From Calliopum simillimum (taxonomy: Eukaryota; Arthropoda; Insecta; Diptera; Lauxaniidae), in assembly GCA_951812925.1 (NCBI GenBank), contig OX638371.1, positions 33,578,101 through 33,642,100 on the forward strand: 64,000 bases of DNA, in the 5' to 3' direction. The translations under genes were made by a program, and so were the position numbers. A model generated the notes under the pieces. It searched no databases. It saw only the letters and a program-made list of their open reading frames with translations, and was not told the DNA's origin. Of this stretch, positions 54,340 to 64,000 are shown piece by piece. Position 1 is the first letter of the stretch. Each line of letters opens with the position of its first letter.

Positions 54340-56690
54340 AAACCCGCTTATAAACTCTTCTCGAATGTACAGAATATAAATATTTATATAGATATAAATA
54401 TCTGTCAATTGATAAGTCTATTCCGTACTGTCCTCGATGTAGCAAAAGCACTGGCACTTTCAGTTTGGAAAAATCTACGTTCCATAGCTCTTTGACGTTC
54501 ATTAACTGGTGTTCTTTCATCACTCTCGCTGCAAATGATTGAACTGCCTGCTATTTGGTCGGTGTTTCACACATATTTGCCACAAGGTCTGATTCTGTTT
54601 TAGAATTTGCAAAGGCCTCTTCTCTTTGCTGAAACGTAGGCAGTTTAACAAAATATGTCTGTTATATTTAACTTCTCCAGAGCAATCAGGACAGAAGGAG
54701 TCTTCTTCATGCTTAAATCAATGGAAATTTTTTTTTAAAACATCCATGTCTACTGCGCATCTATGTAAAAGGGAAATCGACCTCTCCATAATTAGAATGC
54801 ACCAATATTTTGGATTGGGGAAAATGTCCATCTCCCCTTTTCCAATATTTCCCATTTTCGTTTCCATTCTTGGATGTTGCCACTCTCTCGTCCACTTTGA
54901 ATACGTTTGTGCCTGCGATTCATTACGCATGCCAGAATGTCTCTTGGTGCTAGTGCCGCAATTACTTCGTTAGTTTCGTCCGTTACTTTGCGAAAGGCAT
55001 TCGCTACCCCAAGTGCGCTTGGACGGTATTTCGATTACCAACATCTGTGTTGCGTCAGCCCAAATCGGCGTAGCGTAGAAAATGATAGATCTTGGTCCAC
55101 GCACAATTGTCATTATACGAGTTAGAACTCCATTTACTTTTACTACTTCATCATCAACAGCAGACAGGTGTTCTTTGAAGGATATCCTAGTGTCAATAAG
55201 TACACCGAGGTGCCTTATGTATGATTGACAGATAATCTACTGATAGCCTTCACTTAAAGTGAATACTTCACGCAATTCACGAGTACGAATGCTTAGAAGA
55301 ATCACCTTTGTTATCTCTTCTGCTTACTCTAAGTTAACACCAGCCATCTAGTTGCCTCGTTTACTGCTTTACTGCAGACCAATTATAGATTTTCTGTCTA
55401 CCACCACTAGTGCAATATTGTCCGTGTAGATCAGCAAAGCAGACCCAGTAGGTTGAGCGATCCTGAATATACCAACATTAATAGCGTTCGATAATCTTGC
55501 ATCATCGGTGTCGTATAGTTGTATGTTTATCTTCAAAATAACTTGCAATTATTCGAAGTAGATATTTTGGTGTTCCGATATCTCAAAATGGTTCTATAAT
55601 TTGTGGCCAGCTTGCTGAGTTAAAGGCATTCTTGACATCATGCGCAGTACTTCTTGTCTCCGCCTTTTCACTTTTTTCCGCTCGTTGCTACTCGTGCGAT
55701 TTTCATTACAGCTTGTGTGGCATCAGCAGTCGATTTCTCACGTTGAAAACTGAATTGAGCATAAGATAAGCCCTCTGAACTTTTGAGGGTCTGATGCAGT
55801 CAAGAAACGATGATACATGATGTCTTCTAATTCAGTCGGAAGGCAGGCTCTCTCCTTGCGTAGGGAAAACTACACCTACCACTATATTCACGAGTGTCGA
55901 ATACGTAGGCTGTGGTGCTCTGGGCCATTTTATTGTATTCGTAACCAATTTTTGGACTCTGCCCTAGGGATCTGTGTCAGTTCTGTCTTGCATATCCTTA
56001 CGGCTGGAACTTTTACAAGCCTGTTTCTTCAATTTGTTGTAGTTGTTGTAGCGAATCGAACGCAAGGTCTGATGTTGTCATCGGGATAGCGATTCTATGC
56101 CTCCCAAAGGGAGGTTCTCTCTCGGACATAAACCCGAGAGCAATTTGTTTATTAAGGCTTTCAATAGACGTCAAAATAGTGATTTTTTCTGGCATCAATA
56201 GCCGATTTCTCACGTCGAAAACTGAATTGGGCATTAAGCAAGCTCTCTGAACTTTCAAGGGTCTCCTGTTGTCGGGAAACGAAGAATCATTCCAACGCTT
56301 GCTTGAGTCGAGCAAACACAGCGCCTGTACGAAGCTTAGACTGTTTATCAGGTTTTAGTAGAAGGACTAGACTCTACCGCTTTTAGAAGGCGGGAAAAAC
56401 GGCACATAGTGAACATTCTAGGATGGCTGCTTTTACACCTTGTGCTTCGTTGTTCCCAATTTTCTTCAGAGTAAGCAAAACTTCTTCCGTAATCACAACG
56501 GTGTGTTTTAATTCAGCGAGAAGACATTAGAAGCCTGGTCTCTCTTCTTATGTAGGGAAAAGTACAATGATCACTCTGTTCATGAGTGCCAGATCAGTAG
56601 GCTGTGGTGCTCTGGGTTCTGTTATTGTACTTATAACCAACTTATAGGCTCTGCCTTATGGATCTATGTAAAACGAATCTCGGAGTAAAG
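54340..56690 (-). mobile_element. decayed R1-clade LINE, partly duplicated
   Basis: Reverse-transcriptase pieces on minus in order: ITEEVLLTLKKIGNNEAQG (near 56480), LVLLLKPDKQ (near 56370), NAQFSFRREKSAIDA (near 56215), then again AQFSFQREKSTADATQAV (near 55740), HDVKNAFNSASW (near 55625) and PKYLLRIIASYFED (near 55560). Then come IRHLGVLIDTRISFKEHL (near 55200) and a CPDC...H....C zinc knuckle (near 54690). Frames are broken by many stops. The R1 clade is inferred from the RT wording and the C-terminal CCHC. Blocks 55720-55990 and 56200-56650 share sequence, so part of the gene is present twice. Confidence 0.85.
54660..54975 (-). pseudogene. LINE C-terminal part with CCHC knuckle
   Basis: An open minus-strand frame reads TREWQHPRMETKMGNIGKGE, then MDIFPNPKYWCILIMERSIS, and HRCAVDMDVLKKNFH. 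After a frame change HEEDSFCPDCSGEVKYNRHI and LLNC follow. The Cys/His spacing CX2C-X8-H-X4-C and the W..R......GRW.. wording are those of the R1 C-terminus. Confidence 0.7.
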
Positions 56691-56699
56691 CTTGGGCCC

Positions 56700-57220
56700 C
56701 AAGAGGAATTTTTGTGCAAAATACAATTATTTTTTAAAATTTTTCATCAAACCAAACTAATGTAATAAAATTATATTGCAAGCGAAATCCACCTGCATAC
56801 TAATAAATTATGTTTCCCAAAAATTGCTGAAAATAGGAACATAGGAATCCTTTACTTTACACTGTTCTGATAATCTGAAGACGGCAAAATATGGCCGACA
56901 TTTGGAAAGCTCAAGCAAAATTCAAGTAAAAAGTTAGACAGTTGGGAAATTTTACTCATCTCCACTAACATCTTTATCGCTTTCAAATTGAATAACCGCA
57001 ATTTGAATTCATACACCCAACAAAATTATTGAAATTTGTCTACAGTGCGGAAAAAAAAACAGTCATATTGCAAAGTAATAAAGTTTAAAAAAAAACTAAA
57101 AAAAAAGAAAGACGACTACCAGCCAATAAAGTTTTACGTGTTGTTTCTTTAAAGAATCCATTCAAGCAGAAGAAGTAACAAATTCCTTTGTACACAAAAC
57201 AGAGTAACACAGAGTAACAA
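56700..57220. other. no gene seen
   Basis: AT-rich sequence upstream of the promoter-like stretch. Confidence 0.45.
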
Positions 57221-57224
57221 AGAA

Positions 57225-57600
57225 AAAAGTGTAGAATATGTGCAGCCAAGGGCGCTTCCTTGGTCGCTTCCTTTGCTTACTCGACCGACCGCCTACCCGT
57301 GCACGCCAGCCGCTCGCTCGAGTGGGTCGGTCGCATCCGCTTGACGTATTGAGCGCCGCATAGAGCACATTCAAACACATTCAATACTTTTGCTACAATG
57401 GCGGTGCTGCTGCTGCGCCATTGTTGTGCAAAAGTATCTATAAGACACAGTATCTATCTCTCGCTCTCGGTAAAAGTAGTTCAAAGCTGAAGCGTAAATA
57501 AAACAATTTCAAGGTTTTCTACGCTTGAGTAGAACAGCGGCGCGGCAACAGGACCGAAGAAACGTACGTACCAAACCGATATGACTTTTCATTCAATTTC
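57225..57600 (+). promoter_or_regulatory. promoter-like, GC-richer stretch
   Basis: This segment departs from its AT-rich surroundings: CGACCGACCGCC, CGCTCGCTCGAGTGGG, GGCGGTGCTGCTGCTGCG. A CTATAAGA TATA-like word lies at 57435, followed by ATCTATCTCTCGCTCTCGG. Then CAGCGGCGCGGCAACAGG (57535) and GTACGTACC (57563), which could be the start of an intron. It may be the core promoter and first exon of a host gene. No start codon with a long frame follows. Confidence 0.3.
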
Positions 57601-59035
57601 AAGTTTTTCTTCATCCTTTTTTTGTGCTTTTGTTGTTGTTTTTCTTTTGTTTTCTACATGGCTTCTTTCATTCGCATTTGTTTTTCCACTTTATGCTGTG
57701 TAGTTGCTTTTGTTGTTGTTGTTGTTATTTTTGTTTATTTGTGTAAAAAGTTTTCATTGTTGCAACATCAGTGTGGCAGTGGCAGCATCACACAATGTGT
57801 AGCCAATATGGCTAGCAACAATAACACGGCACACAATGAAACGAACGAACGATGAACCAACGGTAAAAAAAGGATAATATTGAGTGAAAAAGAAGGATAT
57901 TGAAAAGCTAAAAAGGAATAAAAAGAAGAAGTAGAAGCATTCAGCGTAAAATGCGGCGTCCATTTGTCCGTTTGTATTGTCCGTCTGATGAGCAACAGCA
58001 GCAGCATCATCATCATCAGCAGCATCACGGAAAGGTTCCTCCAAAGTGAATTAAAATGACCCAATTTAAACAGTTAAAAGGGGTTCTTTTTTTTGGCGAA
58101 TTCGCATCCTTTTGCACGTAGTCTCTGTTGTCATAGAAAGCTCTTATGATACTTGAATGTTTTTTGGGGAATTTTATAGAAATTTGTGACGAGTCATTTT
58201 CAAAATCGTCAACTGATCAAAATATAAATATCCCAAATAAAGACGTGCACTTAATGAAATTATAGCCTAAAGTGAAACCATGGCCTAGATTTTTGAAGCG
58301 TACAAGTATGACTTGCGCTCAGGTATCCCTTCGGAGTGAGATGATGTGACCTTAAGACTGGTCGATCTAAAAACTTAGATGGTGCTTTAATAACCAGTTC
58401 GGGAACTTTGAGCTGCTACCTCATATTTTCTTCTGCGTTTCTTTTGGCTTCTGTGAATTGCTTGGCCGAAATTAATTGCCTCTTTGGAATGTGATATTTT
58501 TCAATGATTATGATATCCCCTCACAAGTTTCCTTATTGCAACATTTTCTTCTCCAGCGATTTTTATTCTACCAGTTTTTTCTATTATCTAAGGGACTTCA
58601 CTCAACGGCATCACGGCGAACTTCGTTGGGCAGTTTCCTAAAAGTGCAGCCTACCCAACGTGTGAAAATAAAGTATGACAAATATATTAGAAAGGGTTAG
58701 TCGATTCGACTAACTTGCAATTGTAATGCTGTTGTTGATGAATAGAATTTAGAATACCGCACACCATTCAGATGTTTGTTAGACCAATTTGTCCTTAGTG
58801 TGTTAATTTGGTTCACTCGCCATCGATTGCATCAGATTACCACTTTTTACTTAAGTATAGTCAATTTAGAATATTCTTTTACTTTGTTTCAGAGTAAATT
58901 GCCAGTATTGTAGTGGCATTCGCAAAATTGAGAGATTTTTTTGGTAACTTGACGGGTAATGATACCAAAGAATATGTTCTTTATTATTGTAAGACTTCAT
59001 TAAAAGTAAGAACATAGGCTCAAAGCATTAACAAA
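57601..59035. other. no gene; GTT-type microsatellites near 57630 and 57705
   Basis: GTTGTTGTTT words at 57625-57650 and 57700-57730, and CATCATCATCATCAGCAGC at about 58000-58020. Open frames of 75-98 residues on both strands follow these repeats and are unconvincing. Confidence 0.5.
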
Positions 59036-59039
59036 TGTC

Positions 59040-59620
59040 AGTATGTCTCTTGGGATAAGGCGCCCACTTCTAAAGTAAGTGAAAGGGTACGCGATGAAGA
59101 AGTAATGAAGTCGGTGTCTTGCACGACTACCACTGTGAAATAGAATATGTTCTGATGTTTCCTCTTCTTTACAGAATCTTCTTTATTCATCCTGGACTAA
59201 TGCCGTGCTAGAGAGATGTTTCCTAACTGGGCAGTGTCCTTTGAGAAATTCTGTAGCAATCCGCATACCTTTCATGTTTAGCATAATTAACTGTTTTGTT
59301 CTTTGTTTAGAAACCCTTCACCCTTCACATGAGTAATTTAGGTTGTCTTTTAGCCAAGGTGTCATCCCAGTCTTCTTGAACGTTTCTGTTTGGTTTAAAT
59401 TTTATAAAATTCCAAGGCGGGTCGCTGAAGGGAATCAAACATATTATGTTGATAATCTTTTTCTACCGAGCTCATCTGCAATTTCATTGGCCATAATGCC
59501 ACAATGTCCAGGTACCTTGAATGAGGGGAACTTTATTTCGGGAGACGATTTTGTTTAGTAGTTCAAGACACACATCGAGGTGATTTTAGGGGAACTAAGC
59601 TAATGCCGCTTTACTTTCTG
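59040..59620 (-). mobile_element. 3' fragment of an RNase H-bearing LINE
   Basis: On minus: DVCLELLNKIVSRNKVPLI (near 59560), VPGHCGIMANE then ADELGRKRLS (59515-59455), RIATEFLKGHCPVRKHLSST (about 59265-59205) and CKEEETSEHILFHSGSRARH (about 59165-59110). The tail wording matches the LINE at 14.9 kb (FLTGRYPARKHLSNMG...CNEEEE), so both belong to one family. Frames are broken. A MITE lies immediately upstream (59621), where the rest of RNase H is expected. Confidence 0.8.
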
Positions 59621-59844
59621 CACACTAAAAAATTAAAGTTTTCTTATCTTATTTTTAATTCCCTTTATTATTGATTTAAAACTTTTTTGATATTGAATTT
59701 CGATTTTTTTTCCAAAAAAATTGGAAATTTATTCCATAAAAGTATGAAATTTATTCCAAAATAGTTTAAAATTAATACTTTTTTGGCATTTTTCTTTATA
59801 AATAATTTTTGGTTTTAAAAATAAACTAAAATTTTTACTGTGTG
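59621..59844 (+). mobile_element. small MITE (CACAC...AAAAAT ends), copy 1
   Basis: 224 bp with ends CACACTAAAAAATTAAAG and, on the other strand, CACACAGTAAAAATTTTAG. Inner words GGAAATTTATTCCATAAAAG and AAATTTATTCCAAAATAGTT are shared, in inverse orientation, with the element at 63150. It codes for nothing. Confidence 0.78.
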
Positions 59845-60232
59845 AAAGAATATAAACGCTAATTCTAATGGAAGCCTTCTATCATAATTTCTTTGTTAAG
59901 CCTTCTGCTTCACAGACGAATTTAGACTTCTTCTGTTTGTTCTATCTGCACAATCTCCTAACATTCTTTTTGAGAGAGTACTAAATTTTACTGACTTAAG
60001 TCTCATCTTTCTTATAACAGAACACCACCAGGCATTGTTCAATCACAAGTCTCTTGTCCACAGGATTGTGTCCGAGCATCTTTTTACTTAAAACTGTGAG
60101 TGAGAAATTTTTTAAGCAAATGGCGTACAATATTTTAGCATTGGAATGATGGTTTTTAAGAAAAATTAAGAATAGATTTCTTACATTTATTGTGGATAAA
60201 AGTCTATTTTTGTCCTTGTATCTTGAAAAAAA
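59845..60232. other. no gene seen
   Basis: May include further LINE sequence, but no motif was recognisable. Confidence 0.4.
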
Positions 60233-60712
60233 CTAGTAAGGGTGTAACCTTTGGCCTGGCCAAATATTAAATACCCTTCACTGCAGTATTATGAAAATTT
60301 CGCTTATATGGGAGGTGACACGCCCTCTTGTCCGATTTTGCTCAGTTTTTGCGCTTACGATTTCTAGTATTTATGTTTTTTTTTTTGGTCGCATTATTCA
60401 TTTTCAATATATTTTTTGTATGGGCGGTAGGCGTGTCCGATTTCGCAAATTTTCAATCCCTCGAGCTAACTTTAACGGCAAAACCACTGTGCCAAATTTC
60501 ATTTAATTATCTTGTTTAGTTTTCCCGTAAAAAAAATTTCCACAGACAGACAGACACCCAGCCAGCCAGCCAGACACACGGACATGGCTAAATCGACCAG
60601 GCGGTGATGCTGATCAAGAAATATATATGCTTTTTTATATCTGCCACGCCTCCTTCTCTGCGTTATAAACGGAAGAATAAAGTGAATATACCCTGAGTGT
60701 AGGGTATAAAAA
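60233..60712 (-). mobile_element. HINE/DINE-1-like Helitron derivative, copy D (short)
   Basis: CTAGTAAGGGTGTAACCTTT at 60233, GGCCTGGCC, a single central monomer (core near 60317), AGCCAGCCAGCCAGACACAC, then GGACATGGCTAAATCGACC and the terminal ATACCCTGAGTGTAGGGTAT near 60690-60709. With one monomer against four in copy C, it shows that monomer number varies between copies. Confidence 0.82.
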
Positions 60713-62472
60713 AAAATATTTTTTGAAGCGGAAAAATACAACTTCTTCCGGGGCCTCCAGAGGGAAAACTTTTGACTTTAGAGCAATAAGTTCAAAAGTA
60801 TGCACTATGTGTTATAAGGCTTTCTTGCAAGAAAATCTCTGCTGCCATCTTTAATTTTTGCATTATTTCAAAAAAGTGATATACTCTGTGTGTTAGTTAT
60901 GCTAGAACATTGCAACTGCTGATCGCATCTTGACGGCTCGAGCGATTTCTTCTTATTTTATGTTTTTCAGCGTTCGATCTACGTAAGCATTGCTTTTTTG
61001 CATTCACGCCACGTTATTTTTGCCGTCGTTTATTTCGCTTAATATCACAATGCAGTATTCAGGGAAAGATCTGGTTTCGTTATTTTGTTTTTGAATTTAT
61101 GCGACTGCATTTTACATTATTTTTTTAACCGTTTTGTAGTTGTAGTATTATGTGGGCTTAATTTCTTCAGCAGCGTTTTATATTTTGTAGTAAAAATCTA
61201 AAGCATTCACACCATTTTCTCTCCAAAAAAAGCCAAAATTATTTCGCTGCAAATAGCAGTCATGGAAGGTAGTAGGATCATTTGAAGTTAACTAAAATAC
61301 AATCCAAACATTTCGAAATTGACTTACCGCTGTCGAAATGAACAAAAACGTTAAAAAGTCAGCATTAAAAGATAGCACTTCTCGCAAATTCGCTACGATT
61401 TAAGAGATTCGTATCGTTTGAGATAAAAAGTAAAAGAAGAAAATCAACAGTGGAAGAAAAAAAGACCAAAAGTCATTTCAATAAAAATTGGGGTCAAGCA
61501 AAGTTATTGGCATAAACGCTACTACGTTGCTACTCCTGTGCGCTATTTTTACTGCTTTACATTGAAGCAGCTTCAAGTGCTCTGCTATACCCGCTAGATT
61601 CGAGTACGAGTAAGCATCAGCAGATACAAAATTGCGTAGCATCTACTGAGCAGCAGGAGCAGTAAAAGCGATATGTTAAGCGTTAGGTTACAAATTCTCG
61701 TTTATTGACTCGCTATTATCACCATCTGTCCGTCCGTCTGCCGTCGTGTTATTTATTTTTCACTTTTGCTGCTGCTATCACGCTCAAAAGCAGCCATTTG
61801 TTGCAATGACGCACAAAATGGCGCCGCTGCGCGCACTCACTCCATCTCATCGAAAGCACATGCTGCAAACGTCAAGGATTCAATTTTGCTCCTTTCATTT
61901 TGTGTCATTTTGCGTAAATTTTATTGTTTTTGCACCGCGTGCTTCCAGATGTCCTCTGACAGCCTCGCTTCTGTTGCTTTTTCAAGCGATTTATTTGCAT
62001 TTTAAGCGCTTTTCTTTTACTGATAATAATCAAATTTTTCTTTTATAGGGTAAAGTAGGGTAAACTGTTTTATTTTTTCAATGCATAGCAATTTTATTAA
62101 CTTCAACAAGTCAGGGCAGTAAATTTATTTTACTTATGCAGATATTCGAATACAAAATTCATTTTAATTTTACATATCTATGGATTGTTATATCCACCCT
62201 TTTAAGCAAAAGTTCAATTTTCTAAATCAAACGAAGATTGTGTGACTGAAAAGAGGTTTGGATTAGACTTACCCTTCGAATGTCCCCCAATTAATTAAGC
62301 CGACAAGAACATACATGAACGAAATCCACAATGGAATAGAAAACATGATACATATGTATACGAGCATAATTAACTTTACTACTGTTCAAACATCCTATAA
62401 CTCATCAGGGTCAAAGAATCCAAACAAAAGTTCTATATTTATATCGATTCCTGGCTCATTGTTTTCTGTATT
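60713..62472. other. no gene seen
   Basis: AT-rich sequence with a few richer stretches (61600-61990). Two overlapping frames at 61746-62048 have no motif. Confidence 0.45.
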
Positions 62473-63135
62473 TCGATACATCCAACGTAAAAGTTTGTAA
62501 CTCAAGTTACCAACTTTTTACGGGACAATGATTTTCAAAATCTGCGTATTATACTCTATCTTGTGTCAAGTTTTGGTATCTCTAGCTTGAAATTTGAAGG
62601 GCTGGGAGCAATTTTTGAAGTAAAGACCTAAGTATATTTTATTTAGGTCTCCATGCAAAAACTTGGCAAGTTAAGTTGATAAATTATGCACGGGACAAAA
62701 ATAACAAATTTAGTTGGTAACTTAACTTACAAAGTTATTAGTTAATTTTTCTTTTAAAATCAGTGTTTGTAAGTCCTACATACCAACTTAATGTCCGTAG
62801 CATATTTTTTAATGGTAGTTGGTAAGTTAAGTTACCAACTTTTCTCATGGAACATTTGGTTGCTGAAACAGAACACAAGTTGTAACTGGAGTAACAACTC
62901 ATATGTATTAATTTTTATGCAAACTAAAAGTTGAAATTGTTAATGTCTCCGTTAATCGACTTGGAATAGTGACAACAATTTAATAGTCGTAAAACCTTTA
63001 TTTGTACTACAGATTTCCAAAGTATTTATTCAATTTCTGTTTTTGGCTTTCTTGTTTTTACGAAAACAATACAAAAATGATCATAACTAAAAACTACGAT
63101 TTTCGAGTTACCAACTTTTACGTTGGACGTATCGA
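62473..63135. mobile_element. inverted-repeat element with internal GTTGGTAACTTAAGT repeats
   Basis: Ends are TCGATACATCCAACGTAAAA (62473) and, on the other strand, TCGATACGTCCAACGTAAAA (63135), both continuing GTTTGTAACTC or GTTGGTAACTC. The word GTTGGTAACTTAACTTAC and its complement recur near 62500, 62715 and 62820-62840. No target duplication or gene was seen. Confidence 0.72.
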
Positions 63136-63149
63136 TTTATATTTTTTTC

Positions 63150-63339
63150 CACACAGTAAAAATTTTAGTTTAATTTTAAAAACAAAAAGTATTTATATAG
63201 AACAATGCCAAAAAATGTATTAATTCTAAACTATTTTGGAATAAATTTCATACTTTTCTAGTATAAATTTCAAACTTTTTTGGAAAAAAATCGGGATTTC
63301 ATACCAAAAAAGGAAAGTAAACTATCATTTTTTAGTGTG
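63150..63339 (-). mobile_element. small MITE (CACAC...AAAAAT ends), copy 2
   Basis: 190 bp with CACACAGTAAAAATTTTAG at 63150 and the inverse of CACACTAAAAAAT at 63339. Inner words TTTTGGAATAAATTTCATAC and TTTTTTGGAAAAAAATCG are the complement of words in copy 1 at 59621, so it is the same family in the opposite orientation. Confidence 0.78.
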
Positions 63340-63420
63340 TACCTTCCAACAAAGCTTTCTAAATATGAAATGAATATGAAAGAAAGCCACAGAAAAGAAA
63401 AAAACAAAATCAAAAAAAAA

Positions 63421-64000
63421 CTAGAAAGGGTGTAACTTTTGGCCTGGCCCAAAAATAAATGCCCTACACTGCAATATTTTGAAAATTTTTCTTATATGGG
63501 AGGGCCACGCCCTCTTTTCCGAGTTGCCCCAGTTTTTGCTCAGAGCTTGCATTTATAGTCCTTAGTGTCTGAGGGAAATTTGGTTGGATTATTTCAAAAA
63601 ACGTTTTCAGTACAGCGTTTTGAAGCTTTTGCTTGTATAAGAAGTGCCACGCCCTCTTTTTCGAGTTTGTCTAGCTTTAGCTCAGAGCGTGCCTGAAAAA
63701 ATTTAGTTCCATTATCTCAAAAAACGCTTTCAGTAAAGCGTTTTGAAGCTTTTGCTTATACGGGAGGTGCCACGTCCTCTTGTATGAACTTGCCCAGCTT
63801 TTGCTAAGAGCTTGTTCTTGCAATTCGTAGTATTTATGTGTATTTTAGTTGTTACTTTGACGACGGAGGCAGTGTACCAAGTTTAATTCAATTATCTTCG
63901 TCAGTTTTCCCAAGAAACGTATTTCCACACACATCCAGCCAGACCGACGGACATGCCAATATCGACTCATGAGGTGACGCCGATCAAGCCTATATATACT
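63421..64000 (-). mobile_element. HINE/DINE-1-like Helitron derivative, copy E (cut by window end)
   Basis: CTAGAAAGGGTGTAACTTTT at 63421 with TTGGCCTGGCC, three central monomers (cores near 63503, 63647 and 63768), CCAGCCAGACCGACGGACAT, and the GTGACGCCGATCAAG word at the window edge. The 5' hairpin should lie just beyond 64000. Confidence 0.8.

Noticed and set aside
57754..58064. Overlapping 96-98-residue minus-strand frames
   Set aside because: Driven by CATCAT/GCAGCA repeats and hydrophobic low complexity; two frames are open at once, typical of repeats.
1..64000. LTR retrotransposon or endogenous viral sequence
   Set aside because: No paired LTRs, protease or envelope motifs were recognised; all retroelement sequence seen fits LINEs.

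Overview
This window looks like a piece of a repeat-rich genome from a higher fly (Brachycera). The evidence is the AT-rich background with (GTT)n, (CAA)n and 'tacatacata' microsatellites, R1-type and RNase H-bearing LINE remnants, and interspersed elements built like the DINE-1/HINE elements of flies. Tc1, hAT, Transib-like and Harbinger-like elements and a DD41D mariner-type transposase are also present. DD41D 'rosa' elements were described from tephritid fruit flies, so a tephritid is a reasonable guess, but the sequence alone does not prove it. No complete host protein-coding gene is supported. The window reads as intergenic or long-intron DNA, with one weak candidate host exon (32126-32163), a weaker one at 19317, and a promoter-like stretch near 57.2-57.6 kb.

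Layout. 0-5.3 kb: tRNA-like/SINE-like pieces, a 39-bp minisatellite, two palindromic elements and HINE copy A. 5.3-12.2 kb: mostly featureless AT-rich DNA with HINE copy B. 12.2-15.1 kb: a decayed LINE (plus strand) whose RNase H domain is split by a DD41D mariner-type element with a TA target duplication. 15-20 kb: little, then a Harbinger-type MITE. 20.3-21.7 kb: a 1385-bp nearly perfect palindrome. 25-26.3 kb: a foldback element with tandem-repeat arms. 28.7-31.6 kb: a second DD41D element, expanded by an inserted array of ~128-bp monomers. 33.9-36.8 kb: 5' part of an R1-clade LINE, a near-complete Tc1 element with IR/DR ends, then a (TTAGG)n array. 37.5-38.4 kb: HINE copy C. 42.4-43.8 kb: a Harbinger-type MITE split by another terminal-inverted-repeat element. 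48.2-50.6 kb: a hAT element with an 8-bp target duplication, itself holding a Transib-type palindrome with a 5-bp target duplication. 52.1-53.5 kb: a TA-flanked element carrying inverted tRNA-like modules. 54.3-56.7 kb: a decayed R1-clade LINE (minus strand). 59-64 kb: a LINE 3' fragment, a MITE present in two orientations, another inverted-repeat element, and HINE copies D and E.

Working together. No host pathway is visible. The genetic logic is nested transposition: at least five cases of one element inside another can be read from target duplications and interrupted domains. Running through unrelated elements is one recurrent monomer of roughly 120-145 bp centred on a GGGCGGTGCCACGCCC-like core, found more than 25 times. 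It is the most interesting shared signal in the window.
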